From assembly GCA_937870855.1 (NCBI GenBank), contig CALMWT010000161.1, positions 1-34,974 of the forward strand: 34,974 nt of DNA, in the 5' to 3' direction. The notes below the pieces were generated by a model. The model saw only the letters and a list, made by a program, of their open reading frames with translations, searched no databases and had not been told where the DNA came from. Both the position numbers and the translations under genes were made by a program. This DNA is from an uncultured Taibaiella sp. GTDB taxonomy: Bacteria > Bacteroidota > Bacteroidia > Chitinophagales > Chitinophagaceae. Below, in pieces: positions 25,761 to 33,229 of this stretch (position 1 is the stretch's first letter; each line of letters begins with the position of its first letter).

Positions 25761-26552
25761 ATGCCTATCCAATTCAACGATCCACGAACTACGAAAATTT
25801 TAAACACTCACATAGCATCAGTAACACCTGCTAACCTGTCGGTTAAAGACGAGCGAAATTTTATCCCCGACTCCGGTGATGTTGCCGGTATAGAGCTGCG
25901 TATGCTGCCGCCATATATCCGCAACAACAGAACCCCACGCTTTCTGTTCTTTCCAGGCAATGCCAGGCTTTACTGCCTTACTATGGTAATAAGCGATGTG
26001 GCCAATCAGTTAGCCGGCATAATGGACCTTAACGGATTTCACGCTGTTGGAGACAATGAATTTCTCCCTATCAATAAAACGATTTTTTATTGGGAAAACG
26101 ATAGCATTGATGCGGATGCACCAAATCAGGTACATATTGTCTCTTCCATCATTAAGTGTAAGGAACGTCTGAGGAATACAGGCAGCATTCTTACGACCGT
26201 AAAAGAGGATAATGAGTATAAAGATCTCATAGACACGCTCTCTTCCGTTGTTTCCGACACAGTGAATTTTAATCTTGTCGCAAACATTAGCCTGCAGCTT
26301 GCGAAAATCGTAGGAAGGTACATGGGAAAAGTGGATGACCAGCCCATCGGCACGGCGATTAATAGTTTTACCAGACTGCATGGAGATTGGGATAAACTCG
26401 GTATTACGCCCGTAAATGTTGCTACAAAAAATGTGGACTTCCGTTATGAACTTATAGTTCGTGACAAAGAACGATTAGCATTTGAAAAAACGATCACCTC
26501 AGGAAGAACTGAGATTCAGAAAGTTGCTTCCACAACGATGGTAAGCATGTAA
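25761..26552 (+). CDS. 263-residue protein of unknown function, last plus-strand gene of the island
   Basis: Starts at ATG 25761. No signal peptide or membrane segment. The N-terminal 60 residues are irregular and proline-rich. Residues 62-160 look like a beta-sandwich (RFLFFPGNARLYCLTMVISDV, KTIFYWENDSID), residues 165-215 contain a long amphipathic helix (VNFNLVANISLQLAKIVGRYM), and the end returns to strands (VDFRYELIVRDKERLAFEK). The pattern suggests a C2-like or other ligand-binding beta domain, but this is only a visual impression. It follows the lipoprotein remnant and ends at a strong hairpin facing the WYL gene. Possible second effector, regulator or structural partner; unassigned. 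Confidence 0.78.
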   Translation: MPIQFNDPRTTKILNTHIASVTPANLSVKDERNFIPDSGDVAGIELRMLPPYIRNNRTPRFLFFPGNARLYCLTMVISDVANQLAGIMDLNGFHAVGDNEFLPINKTIFYWENDSIDADAPNQVHIVSSIIKCKERLRNTGSILTTVKEDNEYKDLIDTLSSVVSDTVNFNLVANISLQLAKIVGRYMGKVDDQPIGTAINSFTRLHGDWDKLGITPVNVATKNVDFRYELIVRDKERLAFEKTITSGRTEIQKVASTTMVSM

Positions 26553-26563
26553 TAAAAACAAAG

Positions 26564-26590
26564 ACTAAGGGGTGCAAAGCGCTCCTTAGT
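26564..26590. terminator. Bidirectional terminator between the 263-aa gene and the WYL gene
   Basis: A 12-bp stem (ACTAAGGGGTGC / GCGCTCCTTAGT, two wobble pairs) with an AAA loop, sitting exactly between two convergent stop codons. Confidence 0.8.
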
Positions 26591-26592
26591 TA

Positions 26593-27282
26593 CTATTTAT
26601 AATGCTCCAACAAAGCAATTGCTATCTTTTTGATCTCGTCCGCAAGACATTTTGGTTTTAAAACCTGTACGTCGCTGCCATAGCTAAGTAAAAGGCTTAT
26701 AAATTCAGGGTTGATCATAAGCGTACATCTGACATGCAGACTGCCATCATCACAATGATGAAGCACCTCCTGCGAATGGTGCAGCGGTTTTGTTAGTATG
26801 TATGGATTTATCTTCGGGGAGAAAACCAATTCTATTTCTTCCAAAGTCTGGTTAGGAAATACTGTAACGCCAATCACATCACGGAAATAATCTTCACTGT
26901 GGATAAATGTATTCTCACGATACGCCAACCGTGATACTTTTATTTCTTCCATTCTATCCAGCGCAAATACACCGGGATTTTCTTTTTCCTGCGCATATCC
27001 GAACAAATACCAGCGATGAGCATATTCTTTTAGGAGGTAAGGATGAATATGCCATATACACGGTGTAGCCGAACGAAATGTTTTGTAGCAAAGTTTCAGC
27101 ACCTTCTTTCTGACGATGGCGAGATAAATATCTTCCAGATTTTCAACTCCCTGAACCGCAGGCGAACTTTCAAAAGAAATAATGGCGCGCTCTTCTACAT
27201 TAGTAAAACGGTAGCGGTTCTCTATTCTTTTCACAATTGCCGCCAGATCTTCAGCAAGTGTAAACCCTTTTGTCTGCTGCAA
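26593..27282 (-). CDS. WYL-domain regulator, C-terminal part (frameshifted gene)
   Basis: Residues from KGFTLAEDLAAIVKRIENRY onward match the body of WYL regulators: IWHIHPYLLKEYAHRWYLFGYAQ and FALDRMEEI are the conserved WYL core, followed by the WCX region (about 130-229, EEIELVFSPKINPYIL, SLLLSYGSDVQVLKP). WYL proteins bind nucleotides or nucleic acid as ligands and commonly control defence genes. This frame lacks the DNA-binding domain, which is encoded just upstream in another frame; open codons (IIKLNDAVHLL) extend from 27282 back to the junction. With one extra A in the AAAA run at 27319-27316 the two parts make one 336-residue protein of normal length. Confidence 0.88.
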   Translation of the reverse strand: MQQTKGFTLAEDLAAIVKRIENRYRFTNVEERAIISFESSPAVQGVENLEDIYLAIVRKKVLKLCYKTFRSATPCIWHIHPYLLKEYAHRWYLFGYAQEKENPGVFALDRMEEIKVSRLAYRENTFIHSEDYFRDVIGVTVFPNQTLEEIELVFSPKINPYILTKPLHHSQEVLHHCDDGSLHVRCTLMINPEFISLLLSYGSDVQVLKPKCLADEIKKIAIALLEHYK

Positions 27283-27308
27283 CAGATGGACGGCATCGTT
27301 TAGCTTTA

Positions 27309-27602
27309 TTATATCTTTTCTGCTATCGGTATGGACTTAATGGAGAATTGTGGGTCTTCATAACGATAGTAAAATGATTTACCGTCTTTGTACATTTCGA
27401 TTGGAGCACTGCATTCCGTTTGCATATGCTCAATATCATAGCGCAGTTGGCTGGCCGAAATGTTCGTGCCTTCCCCGAAATGCAATTCCAGCCGACGATT
27501 TACATACTTCAAAAGCTCAGCCTTAGACCATTTTCTTGAACTGCTTCTGAGGCATTCATCAATAATCTCAAAGCGAAACCGTGCAGCTTTATTTACTGGC
27601 AT
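27309..27602 (-). CDS. WYL-domain regulator, N-terminal HTH part (frameshifted gene)
   Basis: A 97-residue fragment carrying the DNA-binding end of the WYL regulator: RFRFEIIDECLRSSSRKWSK then AELLKYVNRRLE forms the helix-turn-helix, and SASQLRYDIEHMQ is the second recognition helix typical of this Bacteroidota subgroup. It stops at TAA (27309-27311) right after PIAEKI. One missing base in an A4 run explains the break, since the neighbouring frame continues the family sequence without a gap. The fragment alone might still bind DNA. It is divergent from the ParA gene across 198 bases that hold an operator-like repeat and a flanking repeat. Confidence 0.85.
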   Translation of the reverse strand: MPVNKAARFRFEIIDECLRSSSRKWSKAELLKYVNRRLELHFGEGTNISASQLRYDIEHMQTECSAPIEMYKDGKSFYYRYEDPQFSIKSIPIAEKI

Positions 27603-27654
27603 AACTTACATTATTACTCTACAAGTTAATTTATCAACAAATAATCGCTTGATG

Positions 27655-27671
27655 TTTGCAGTCTATTTGCA
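27655..27671. promoter_or_regulatory. Direct repeat upstream of the WYL gene, possible operator
   Basis: TTTGCA at 27655-27660 and again at 27666-27671, exactly 11 bases apart (one helical turn), 53 bases upstream of the WYL start. It shares TTGCA words with the palindrome at 19786-19804. Regulatory role inferred. Confidence 0.35.
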
Positions 27672-27698
27672 AGCATTTACAAAATGTCAAGGTCAGTT

Positions 27699-27736
27699 TG
27701 TTTCAGAAAACAGATGCGGAACGCACGACATTGTGA
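27699..27736 (+). repeat. Right copy of the island-flanking repeat (remnant of a gene 3' end)
   Basis: Matches 19714-19750 over TGTTTC, AAACAGATGCGGA, CGCA and TTGTGA. If one A is removed from its AAAA run it reads VSETDAERTTL plus stop, against VSETDAERSTL plus stop at the left copy, with silent differences in two codons. No gene uses it here. Confidence 0.7.
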
Positions 27737-27800
27737 TTTTTGTTAGCTTTAAATCTACACGGTGCCGCTGCGCCTTTGCGTGAAATAAAAAATCTAAGGA

Positions 27801-28541
27801 ATGTTTATCGCTTCTCTTTACAACTTGAAAGGTGGTGTTGGGAAAACTGCTTCCTGCGTCAACTTCGCTTACATGGCTGCGAAAGATGGCTTTAAAACTT
27901 TGCTATGGGATCTTGATCCGCAAGGTGCTGCCAGTTTTTATTACAATGCAACCGCACCACGAAAAGCAACCGCAAAAAAAATAGTGACCCGTGAAATGAG
28001 TTTGCAGGATGCAATCGTAATGACGAACTACGATAATCTCGACATTATTCCCGCAGATATTTCTGCGAGAAAACTGGACATTTTATTAGAAGAAAATAGC
28101 GCATCGAAAAAACAAATCAGTAATCTGCTTCGCCCGCTCAATTCTGTTTATGATTTTGTTTTTATTGATTGCCCGCCTGGTTTTTCAATTCTTGCCGACA
28201 ATATTTTCTACGCATCTGATGCGGTGCTGATGCCCGTAATACCAACTACACTTTCCCTGCGCACTTATGAAATAGTGAAGAAATATTTTGAAGACAAAGA
28301 GGTTGGTATCGAAAAGTTGATGTGCTTTTTCACGATGGTGGATATACGCAAGACAATGCACAACGAAATAATGCAGCACCTTTATAAAGACAAGCGCTTC
28401 TTCGAGTACTACATTCCCTATTTATCGGACATTGAAAAGATGGGAATGCATGGAGCGCCTTTGGAAACTTTTGCAGCTTCAGGTTATGCTGCCACTTGCT
28501 ATCGCGCCCTTTGGAATGAGATTAAGGAGGGTGTTTTGTAG
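27801..28541 (+). CDS. Orphan ParA-family ATPase
   Basis: A 246-residue member of the ParA/MinD/Soj group of deviant-Walker ATPases that segregate or position cargo on the nucleoid or membrane. The deviant Walker A is KGGVGKTA (signature Lys10, catalytic Lys15), Walker A' is LLWDLDPQGAAS, and Walker B is VFIDCPPG. No membrane-targeting helix at the C-terminus. No ParB-like gene or parS-like site is next to it, so its cargo is unknown and it is not the normal chromosomal parAB. AAGGA stands just before the ATG. The PUR-family gene follows 118 bases downstream on the same strand. Confidence 0.92.
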   Translation: MFIASLYNLKGGVGKTASCVNFAYMAAKDGFKTLLWDLDPQGAASFYYNATAPRKATAKKIVTREMSLQDAIVMTNYDNLDIIPADISARKLDILLEENSASKKQISNLLRPLNSVYDFVFIDCPPGFSILADNIFYASDAVLMPVIPTTLSLRTYEIVKKYFEDKEVGIEKLMCFFTMVDIRKTMHNEIMQHLYKDKRFFEYYIPYLSDIEKMGMHGAPLETFAASGYAATCYRALWNEIKEGVL

Positions 28542-28659
28542 CATCGGATAATTGGCACAATGATGACCTGCTGAAACTATACGCTTTAAAGCAAAATAAT
28601 TTGGATAACTCATTTACAATATTAATTTTGTTCCTTAAACACAATTAAACATTTGAGCT

Positions 28660-29046
28660 GTGGCGTACGACAACAAAAATTTTAGCGATAACCGAAACAA
28701 CGAAAGTCTTTTTAGCAAACGTATTAAAGCAGGCAAAAGAAGAACCTATTTCTTCGACGTTCGTTCAACCCGTGGTAATGACTATTTTATCACCATCACA
28801 GAAAGCAAAAAACGCTTTGACGATAACGGATACGACAGACATAAAATGTTTCTTTACAAAGAAGATTTCAATAAATTCTTAACTGCTCTTACCGAAACAA
28901 TCAGCTATGTAAAAACTGACTTGATGCCTGATTTTGATTTTGATGCTTACAATCACGATCATGAAAATGAAGGCATTGAAGGTGGCGCTGAACTTCCGGC
29001 TATAGTAGCTGAAGAAGATAGCAGCATTGAAGATTGGAAGATGTAA
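28660..29046 (+). CDS. PUR-family DNA/RNA-binding protein (DUF3276)
   Basis: A 128-residue Bacteroidota relative of PurA, which binds single-stranded nucleic acid. The start is GTG 28660. The PUR repeat is clear: FSKRIKAGKRRTYFFDVRST, then DYFITITESKKR and HKMFLYKEDFNKFLTALTE. The C-terminal 35 residues are very acidic (DFDFDAYNHDHENEG), a usual tail. It is probably a small abundant regulator. A strong terminator follows the stop codon. Confidence 0.93.
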   Translation: MAYDNKNFSDNRNNESLFSKRIKAGKRRTYFFDVRSTRGNDYFITITESKKRFDDNGYDRHKMFLYKEDFNKFLTALTETISYVKTDLMPDFDFDAYNHDHENEGIEGGAELPAIVAEEDSSIEDWKM

Positions 29047-29070
29047 AATTCTTAATCGCTTTAAATTATT

Positions 29071-29098
29071 AGTCCCGCTTTGCGGGACTTTTTCTTTT
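29071..29098 (+). terminator. Rho-independent terminator of the PUR-family gene
   Basis: Perfect 8-bp stem AGTCCCGC/GCGGGACT with a TTT loop, followed by TTTTTCTTTT. A textbook intrinsic terminator 24 bases after the stop. Confidence 0.92.
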
Positions 29099-29109
29099 AT
29101 ACCGAAATT

Positions 29110-30219
29110 CTATTGCCAATCCGCATAATCAGCATTCCAGTTGATCTTCTCGCCGGTTTTCCCAACGTTGAAGAGTTTATTCATTGCAAAGTTTAGCCCA
29201 AACTCATTATACGGCCCTGCGACATGATAATAAGAACGGGCGTAGTGAATCTGAAACTTATTGAGATAAATACTTGCGCCAAAAGAAAACCCTGCAAGCG
29301 CAGGTTTGTCCTTTATGCTTAGTTCACCTCTGCGAAGATGATTATACCCTGCAATTACTGTCAGGCGTTTTCCAAGAGTTAGCTCTGCGGCAAAATTCAA
29401 GTGGCGAAATAGTTTATCAACGAAATAAGATTTGTTAGCGCCTGAAGTATCCTGACTTCCGAACAGGCTTGTTGTCTCTACATCTGCCGGATTATTGTAG
29501 CGAATATCCCACTCGTACAAATGATGCGCTGTGGCCATCAGGCGCAGAGGTAGATGTTTAAATCGTTTTGAAATACCTATTTGCAAATCGAATGGCAAAG
29601 GCTCTGACGGATTGGAAGGATTGTATTTCCGAACCATGAAGCCAATATTTTTTGCAACGACTCCTACGGTTATGAGGTTAGCAGTATCGTGATAAGAGAT
29701 ACCAATGTCTGCAAGAATAGCAGATGCACGTTTATCAAACAAAGAAGAATTAGCCCATTTCAAAGAAGCACCGTAGCGCCAACGTTCTTTGTACTGCCTC
29801 GATGCGCCTAAGATGATTGCATAATCTGAAGCCTTAAATGTTCCGAACTGATTTCCGATATTGTCGGTTTGCTCAAAACTGCCGTAATTCAAATACTGAA
29901 TGCCAAAAACAAAAGCAGTCTTTAATTTTTCTACATTGTAGCCATAGTTCAGGTTCATCACTTTGATGCCTGCGTAATAACTATTGTAGTTAAGTCCAAG
30001 TTGATTGTGCAAACCCGGACGCATGAGCGCAGGATTTTGCAAGGCGAAGGAAATATCGGATTCAGGATTAGCAATACTGATGCCGCCGAGCGCTGAAATA
30101 TGCGGCGAGTTGGGCATTCGCAAAAATTCCATTGCAAATCTGCCACCGGTTACCTGGGCTTGTACTATGCTGGCACTACATGCAAACAGCAATAAGCTTA
30201 TCCGTTTTATCCATTGCAT
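29110..30219 (-). CDS. porQ: Type IX secretion system protein PorQ
   Basis: Outer-membrane beta-barrel protein of the T9SS attachment complex, which passes A-LPS-bound or sorted cargo to the surface. I start at ATG 30219, giving 369 residues with a signal peptide MQWIKRISLLLFACSASIVQAQ, because a -7 box (30233-30226) lies just upstream. ATG 30225 is possible; the longer frame to 30288 overlaps fabI and begins with non-signal sequence. Typical PorQ features: FLRMPNSPHISALGGISIAN at the mature N-terminus, DISFALQNPALM, and amphipathic strands to the end. It lies downstream of fabI and the PorE-like gene on the same strand. Confidence 0.88.
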   Translation of the reverse strand: MQWIKRISLLLFACSASIVQAQVTGGRFAMEFLRMPNSPHISALGGISIANPESDISFALQNPALMRPGLHNQLGLNYNSYYAGIKVMNLNYGYNVEKLKTAFVFGIQYLNYGSFEQTDNIGNQFGTFKASDYAIILGASRQYKERWRYGASLKWANSSLFDKRASAILADIGISYHDTANLITVGVVAKNIGFMVRKYNPSNPSEPLPFDLQIGISKRFKHLPLRLMATAHHLYEWDIRYNNPADVETTSLFGSQDTSGANKSYFVDKLFRHLNFAAELTLGKRLTVIAGYNHLRRGELSIKDKPALAGFSFGASIYLNKFQIHYARSYYHVAGPYNEFGLNFAMNKLFNVGKTGEKINWNADYADWQ

Positions 30220-30225
30220 ACACAT

Positions 30226-30233
30226 CAAACGTA
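30226..30233 (-). promoter_or_regulatory. -7 promoter box of porQ
   Basis: TACGTTTG on the minus strand, an exact TAnnTTTG match six bases before ATG 30219 and abutting ATG 30225. It favours the later start and a separate porQ transcript inside the fabI-porQ gap. Confidence 0.4.
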
Positions 30234-30268
30234 ACACGAAAAATTTTATTGCGGTTAGGGGAATTGAA

Positions 30269-31102
30269 TTAGGCGTTGGTTTCTGCAAATGCTTTTTGCA
30301 TGTCTTCTATCAAACCCTGACTTACGCCGGTGAACGAAAAACCTCCATCATGGAAAAGATTTTGCATCGTAACCATGCGTGTGTAATCGCTGAACATCAT
30401 GGTACAAAAATCAGCGCATTGGTCGGCAGTTGCATTTCCTAAAGGAGACATTTTATCAGCGTAGTGATAGAATGCGTCGAAACCACTCACACCAGAACCG
30501 GCAGTGGTAATAGTTGGAGATTGAGAGACTGTGTTGACCCGAACTTTTTTCGCAAAACCATAATGGTAACCAAAACTGCGCGCTATGCTTTCCATCAAAG
30601 CTTTTGCTTCAGCCATATCATTATATCCGGGGAAGGTTCGCTGTGCTGCAATGTAAGTAAGTGCCACAACTGAACTCCATTCCTTCAATGCGTCAAGCTT
30701 CATTGCTGTTTGTAAAACTTTATGCAATGAAAGAGCTGAAATATCAAGCGTTTTTAAAAAATTATCGTAGTTGGTGTCCGTATAAGAAATGCCTTTCCGC
30801 ACATTAGGCGACATTCCAATTGAATGTAGCACAAAATCAAGCTTTCCACCAAGTGCATCTATGCTTTTTTCAAACAACGTTTCAAGATCGGTAAGCGACG
30901 TAGCATCGGCTGCAATTACCTGTGCATTACATTCTTTTGCCAGTTCATTGATCTTACCCATTCGCAAGGCAATCGGTGCGTTCGACAATATAATTTGCCC
31001 TCCTTCTGCCACTACACGCTGTGCTGTTTTCCATGCAATAGAACGTTCGTCGAGCGCGCCGAATATGATTCCTTTCTTTCCTTGTAACAATTGGTGAGCC
31101 AT
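30269..31102 (-). CDS. fabI: Enoyl-[acyl-carrier-protein] reductase (NADH), FabI
   Basis: Carries out the last reduction of each fatty-acid elongation cycle in the cytoplasm; FabI is the target of triclosan in other bacteria. The 277 residues show the cofactor site GIIFGALDERSIAW, the dyad tyrosines and Lys in ALTYIAAQRTFPGYNDMAEAKA (Tyr150, Tyr160, Lys167, with the same 10 and 7 spacing as E. coli FabI), and VRVNTVSQSPTITTAG followed by GVSGF. SQSP replaces the more usual SAGPI/SAGAV type motif, a modest variation. Complete, and flanked by two T9SS-type genes on the same strand. Confidence 0.96.
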   Translation of the reverse strand: MAHQLLQGKKGIIFGALDERSIAWKTAQRVVAEGGQIILSNAPIALRMGKINELAKECNAQVIAADATSLTDLETLFEKSIDALGGKLDFVLHSIGMSPNVRKGISYTDTNYDNFLKTLDISALSLHKVLQTAMKLDALKEWSSVVALTYIAAQRTFPGYNDMAEAKALMESIARSFGYHYGFAKKVRVNTVSQSPTITTAGSGVSGFDAFYHYADKMSPLGNATADQCADFCTMMFSDYTRMVTMQNLFHDGGFSFTGVSQGLIEDMQKAFAETNA

Positions 31103-31259
31103 GTAGAATGATGCTGTTTTAACAGTGGTAAAAGTAGAAAAAAAGCCTAAAAACTGTTGTTGGGTAAATCTGCGTGACTGTAGTCGTGTTTGGTTGTGAA
31201 ATTTTCACACAATACGTTTTTTACCGCCATTACTCTTCGATGTATTCCTTGCGAAAAAT

Positions 31260-33149
31260 TTATCTTCTCAAAATCACCTCCACTCTTCTATTCCTGTTTC
31301 TTCCCTCTTCTGTATCGTTCAACGATATGGGATCAGCCTCACCCCAACCTTTAGCACGAATGTTCATAGCATCTATGCCAAGTGCTTCCAGTTCTTTCAA
31401 CACCAGTCCTGCGCGCATGTACGAGAGTTGCTCATTAATCATTGGTGTACCGGTATTGTCTGTATAACTGTTTACAAAAAACACTGCACCTGCCATGTCG
31501 TATAGCCACGGCGCTACCGCAGCTTGAATTAAGAACTTATCGCTGTCGCTTAGTTTCTGACTTCCTAAAGGAAAATTGATAGTGAAAAGCAAACTATCAT
31601 TGACGGGTGCTACATAATCTGATGGCAGTAAAGCAATGTTGTAATAATAAGTTTCCTTCAATGGGCGATTGGAAAGATCAATTGTATCGCTTCCATCCTG
31701 ATAAGAAATACGATCTGTGTGTACCAGATACTTTTTACCCGCTATCAAGGTAATCATATAACTTCCATCTCCGCGATTGCTATTGAAATGATACAAATTC
31801 TGGCCGGTATGAATATCTCTTATGTAAACGCTGGCGTGGTTCAATCTTGCATGGGTGAGGCTATCATAAACATATCCCCTCACAATATTTACCGGAACGG
31901 GTTGTAGCTTTTCGGGCATTCTGATCTTGTAGATGTCGAAATTCCCAGCCATGCTATCACGGTCGGATGCGAAGTACAAATTCTTTCCATCAATACTTAC
32001 ACAAAGACTTGTTTCATCTGCTGCGGAATTAACAGGTAAGCCCATATTGGTTGGCTTCGCAAATGTTGTATCAGTCATTTTCTGCGACACGAACAGATCG
32101 GCACCACCAAAACCAGTATGTCCATCACTGGAAAAATAAAGTGTGTTATTATCAATGTGCAAAAAAGGTGCGGTCTCATTTGCTGCGGTATTTATGTTGG
32201 GTCCCAGATTGCGCGGCACTTGCCAAAAACCATTTTCAAAACGCGCAACCCAAATATCCATTCCGCCATATCCACCTTCCCGATTGCTTACAAAATAAAG
32301 TTCGCGGTTATCGGGTGAAAGACAGGGCATTCCTTCGTAAGCCGGAGTATTGATTGTTGCACCAAAACTTTGCGGGGTTGACCATACACTATCTGCGCGA
32401 TAAGACATATACAAATCGCAACCGCCTGCCGTCCAGCCGTTTTCACTTCTGTTTTCGCACTGCATAAAAAACAAGTAGTGCCCATCTGCCGATATCATTT
32501 GGGCTGCTTCCTGATTGGCGGTATTCGGCGGACTTCCCATATTTTCTGCGCTGTACCATTCATTGCAGGTATCCATCACTGCCACATAAAAATCTTCATC
32601 AGCAAGGTTCCTTCTTCTGGTTAAAAAAAGCGAGCGTTCGTCCGTGCTTATCCAGGGAAACATTTCTGCATCTTGTGTATTGATGCCATAACCCATATTG
32701 AATACTGTGTCCTTCCACACTTTCTTCATTTCCCGCTGCACAAAAACAGCCTGCGTCCGTAGTTTTTCCCACTCCGCACTATTTGATGCTGCATTATTTA
32801 TGATATTGATCGCTTCCGTTGGATTGCCGCTATAAATAAGGCTCTTGGCATAAGGATAGGCAAACAATTTAGACCTTGTAGGAAGCGTTAAATAAGCCTT
32901 TCGAAAAATTTCCACCGACTTCTGAAACTGACGATCGCGGAAATACCACGCGCCCAGTATGCTATACGCCTCGGCATAAGCGGGATAATCTTGCAATGCC
33001 TTTTCCATTGCCACGCGCGCAGCAGCATGTTCCTTTTTTGCTTCGTGCCGCATTGCTTTGTCGAAAAAATTTTGCGCACGCGACGGTATCTGCGCATCTA
33101 CACAAAAACGCAACAACACAAAAACAAATAGCAATACAACAAGGCGCAT
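31260..33149 (-). CDS. PorE-like OmpA-family lipid/peptidoglycan-associated protein (TPR, beta-propeller, CRD, OmpA)
   Basis: A 629-residue envelope protein with the domain order of the T9SS component PorE: signal peptide (1-19), TPR repeats (about 25-125), a PD40-type beta-propeller with repeats such as EAAQMISADGHYLFFMQ, EGMPCLSPDNRELYFVSN, ETAPFLHIDNNTLYFSSDG and ETSLCVSIDGKNLYFASD (about 155-405), a carboxypeptidase-regulatory-like domain (about 415-490), and a C-terminal OmpA domain binding peptidoglycan (VNSYTDNTGTPMINEQLS, GWGEADPISLNDTEEGRNRNRRVEV). The signal sequence (LLRFCVDAQ) has a Cys but no strict lipobox. Other Bacteroidota OmpA/PD40 proteins share this layout, so PorE is likely but not certain. 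Confidence 0.85.
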   Translation of the reverse strand: MRLVVLLFVFVLLRFCVDAQIPSRAQNFFDKAMRHEAKKEHAAARVAMEKALQDYPAYAEAYSILGAWYFRDRQFQKSVEIFRKAYLTLPTRSKLFAYPYAKSLIYSGNPTEAINIINNAASNSAEWEKLRTQAVFVQREMKKVWKDTVFNMGYGINTQDAEMFPWISTDERSLFLTRRRNLADEDFYVAVMDTCNEWYSAENMGSPPNTANQEAAQMISADGHYLFFMQCENRSENGWTAGGCDLYMSYRADSVWSTPQSFGATINTPAYEGMPCLSPDNRELYFVSNREGGYGGMDIWVARFENGFWQVPRNLGPNINTAANETAPFLHIDNNTLYFSSDGHTGFGGADLFVSQKMTDTTFAKPTNMGLPVNSAADETSLCVSIDGKNLYFASDRDSMAGNFDIYKIRMPEKLQPVPVNIVRGYVYDSLTHARLNHASVYIRDIHTGQNLYHFNSNRGDGSYMITLIAGKKYLVHTDRISYQDGSDTIDLSNRPLKETYYYNIALLPSDYVAPVNDSLLFTINFPLGSQKLSDSDKFLIQAAVAPWLYDMAGAVFFVNSYTDNTGTPMINEQLSYMRAGLVLKELEALGIDAMNIRAKGWGEADPISLNDTEEGRNRNRRVEVILRR

Positions 33150-33156
33150 GAGCGGT

Positions 33157-33164
33157 CAAAAATA
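33157..33164 (-). promoter_or_regulatory. -7 promoter box of the PorE-like gene
   Basis: TATTTTTG on the minus strand, an exact TAnnTTTG match seven bases before ATG 33149. The -33 element is weak. Confidence 0.4.
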
Positions 33165-33195
33165 CTAACCACCGCCGTTAATCATAAACCCGAAC

Positions 33196-33224
33196 TTTGT
33201 AACTTTCATTTTATCAGAACTTTG
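33196..33224 (+). promoter_or_regulatory. Promoter of the DUF2130 gene
   Basis: TTTG at 33196-33199, a 17-base spacer, then GAACTTTG at 33217-33224 (one mismatch to TAnnTTTG), five bases before the ATG at 33230. It implies a leaderless or nearly leaderless message. Confidence 0.45.
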
Positions 33225-33229
33225 CCGCT

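Noticed and set aside
25628..25834. 68-codon open frame between the lipoprotein and 263-aa genes
   Set aside because: It is built from the decayed lipoprotein copy and overlaps the start of the 263-residue gene; no independent coding signs.
19750..27736. Prophage or contractile injection system
   Set aside because: No tube, sheath, baseplate, terminase or integrase genes are present; only the muramidase domain could hint at it.
30220..30288. Longer N-terminus for PorQ
   Set aside because: It overlaps fabI and places the signal peptide internally.
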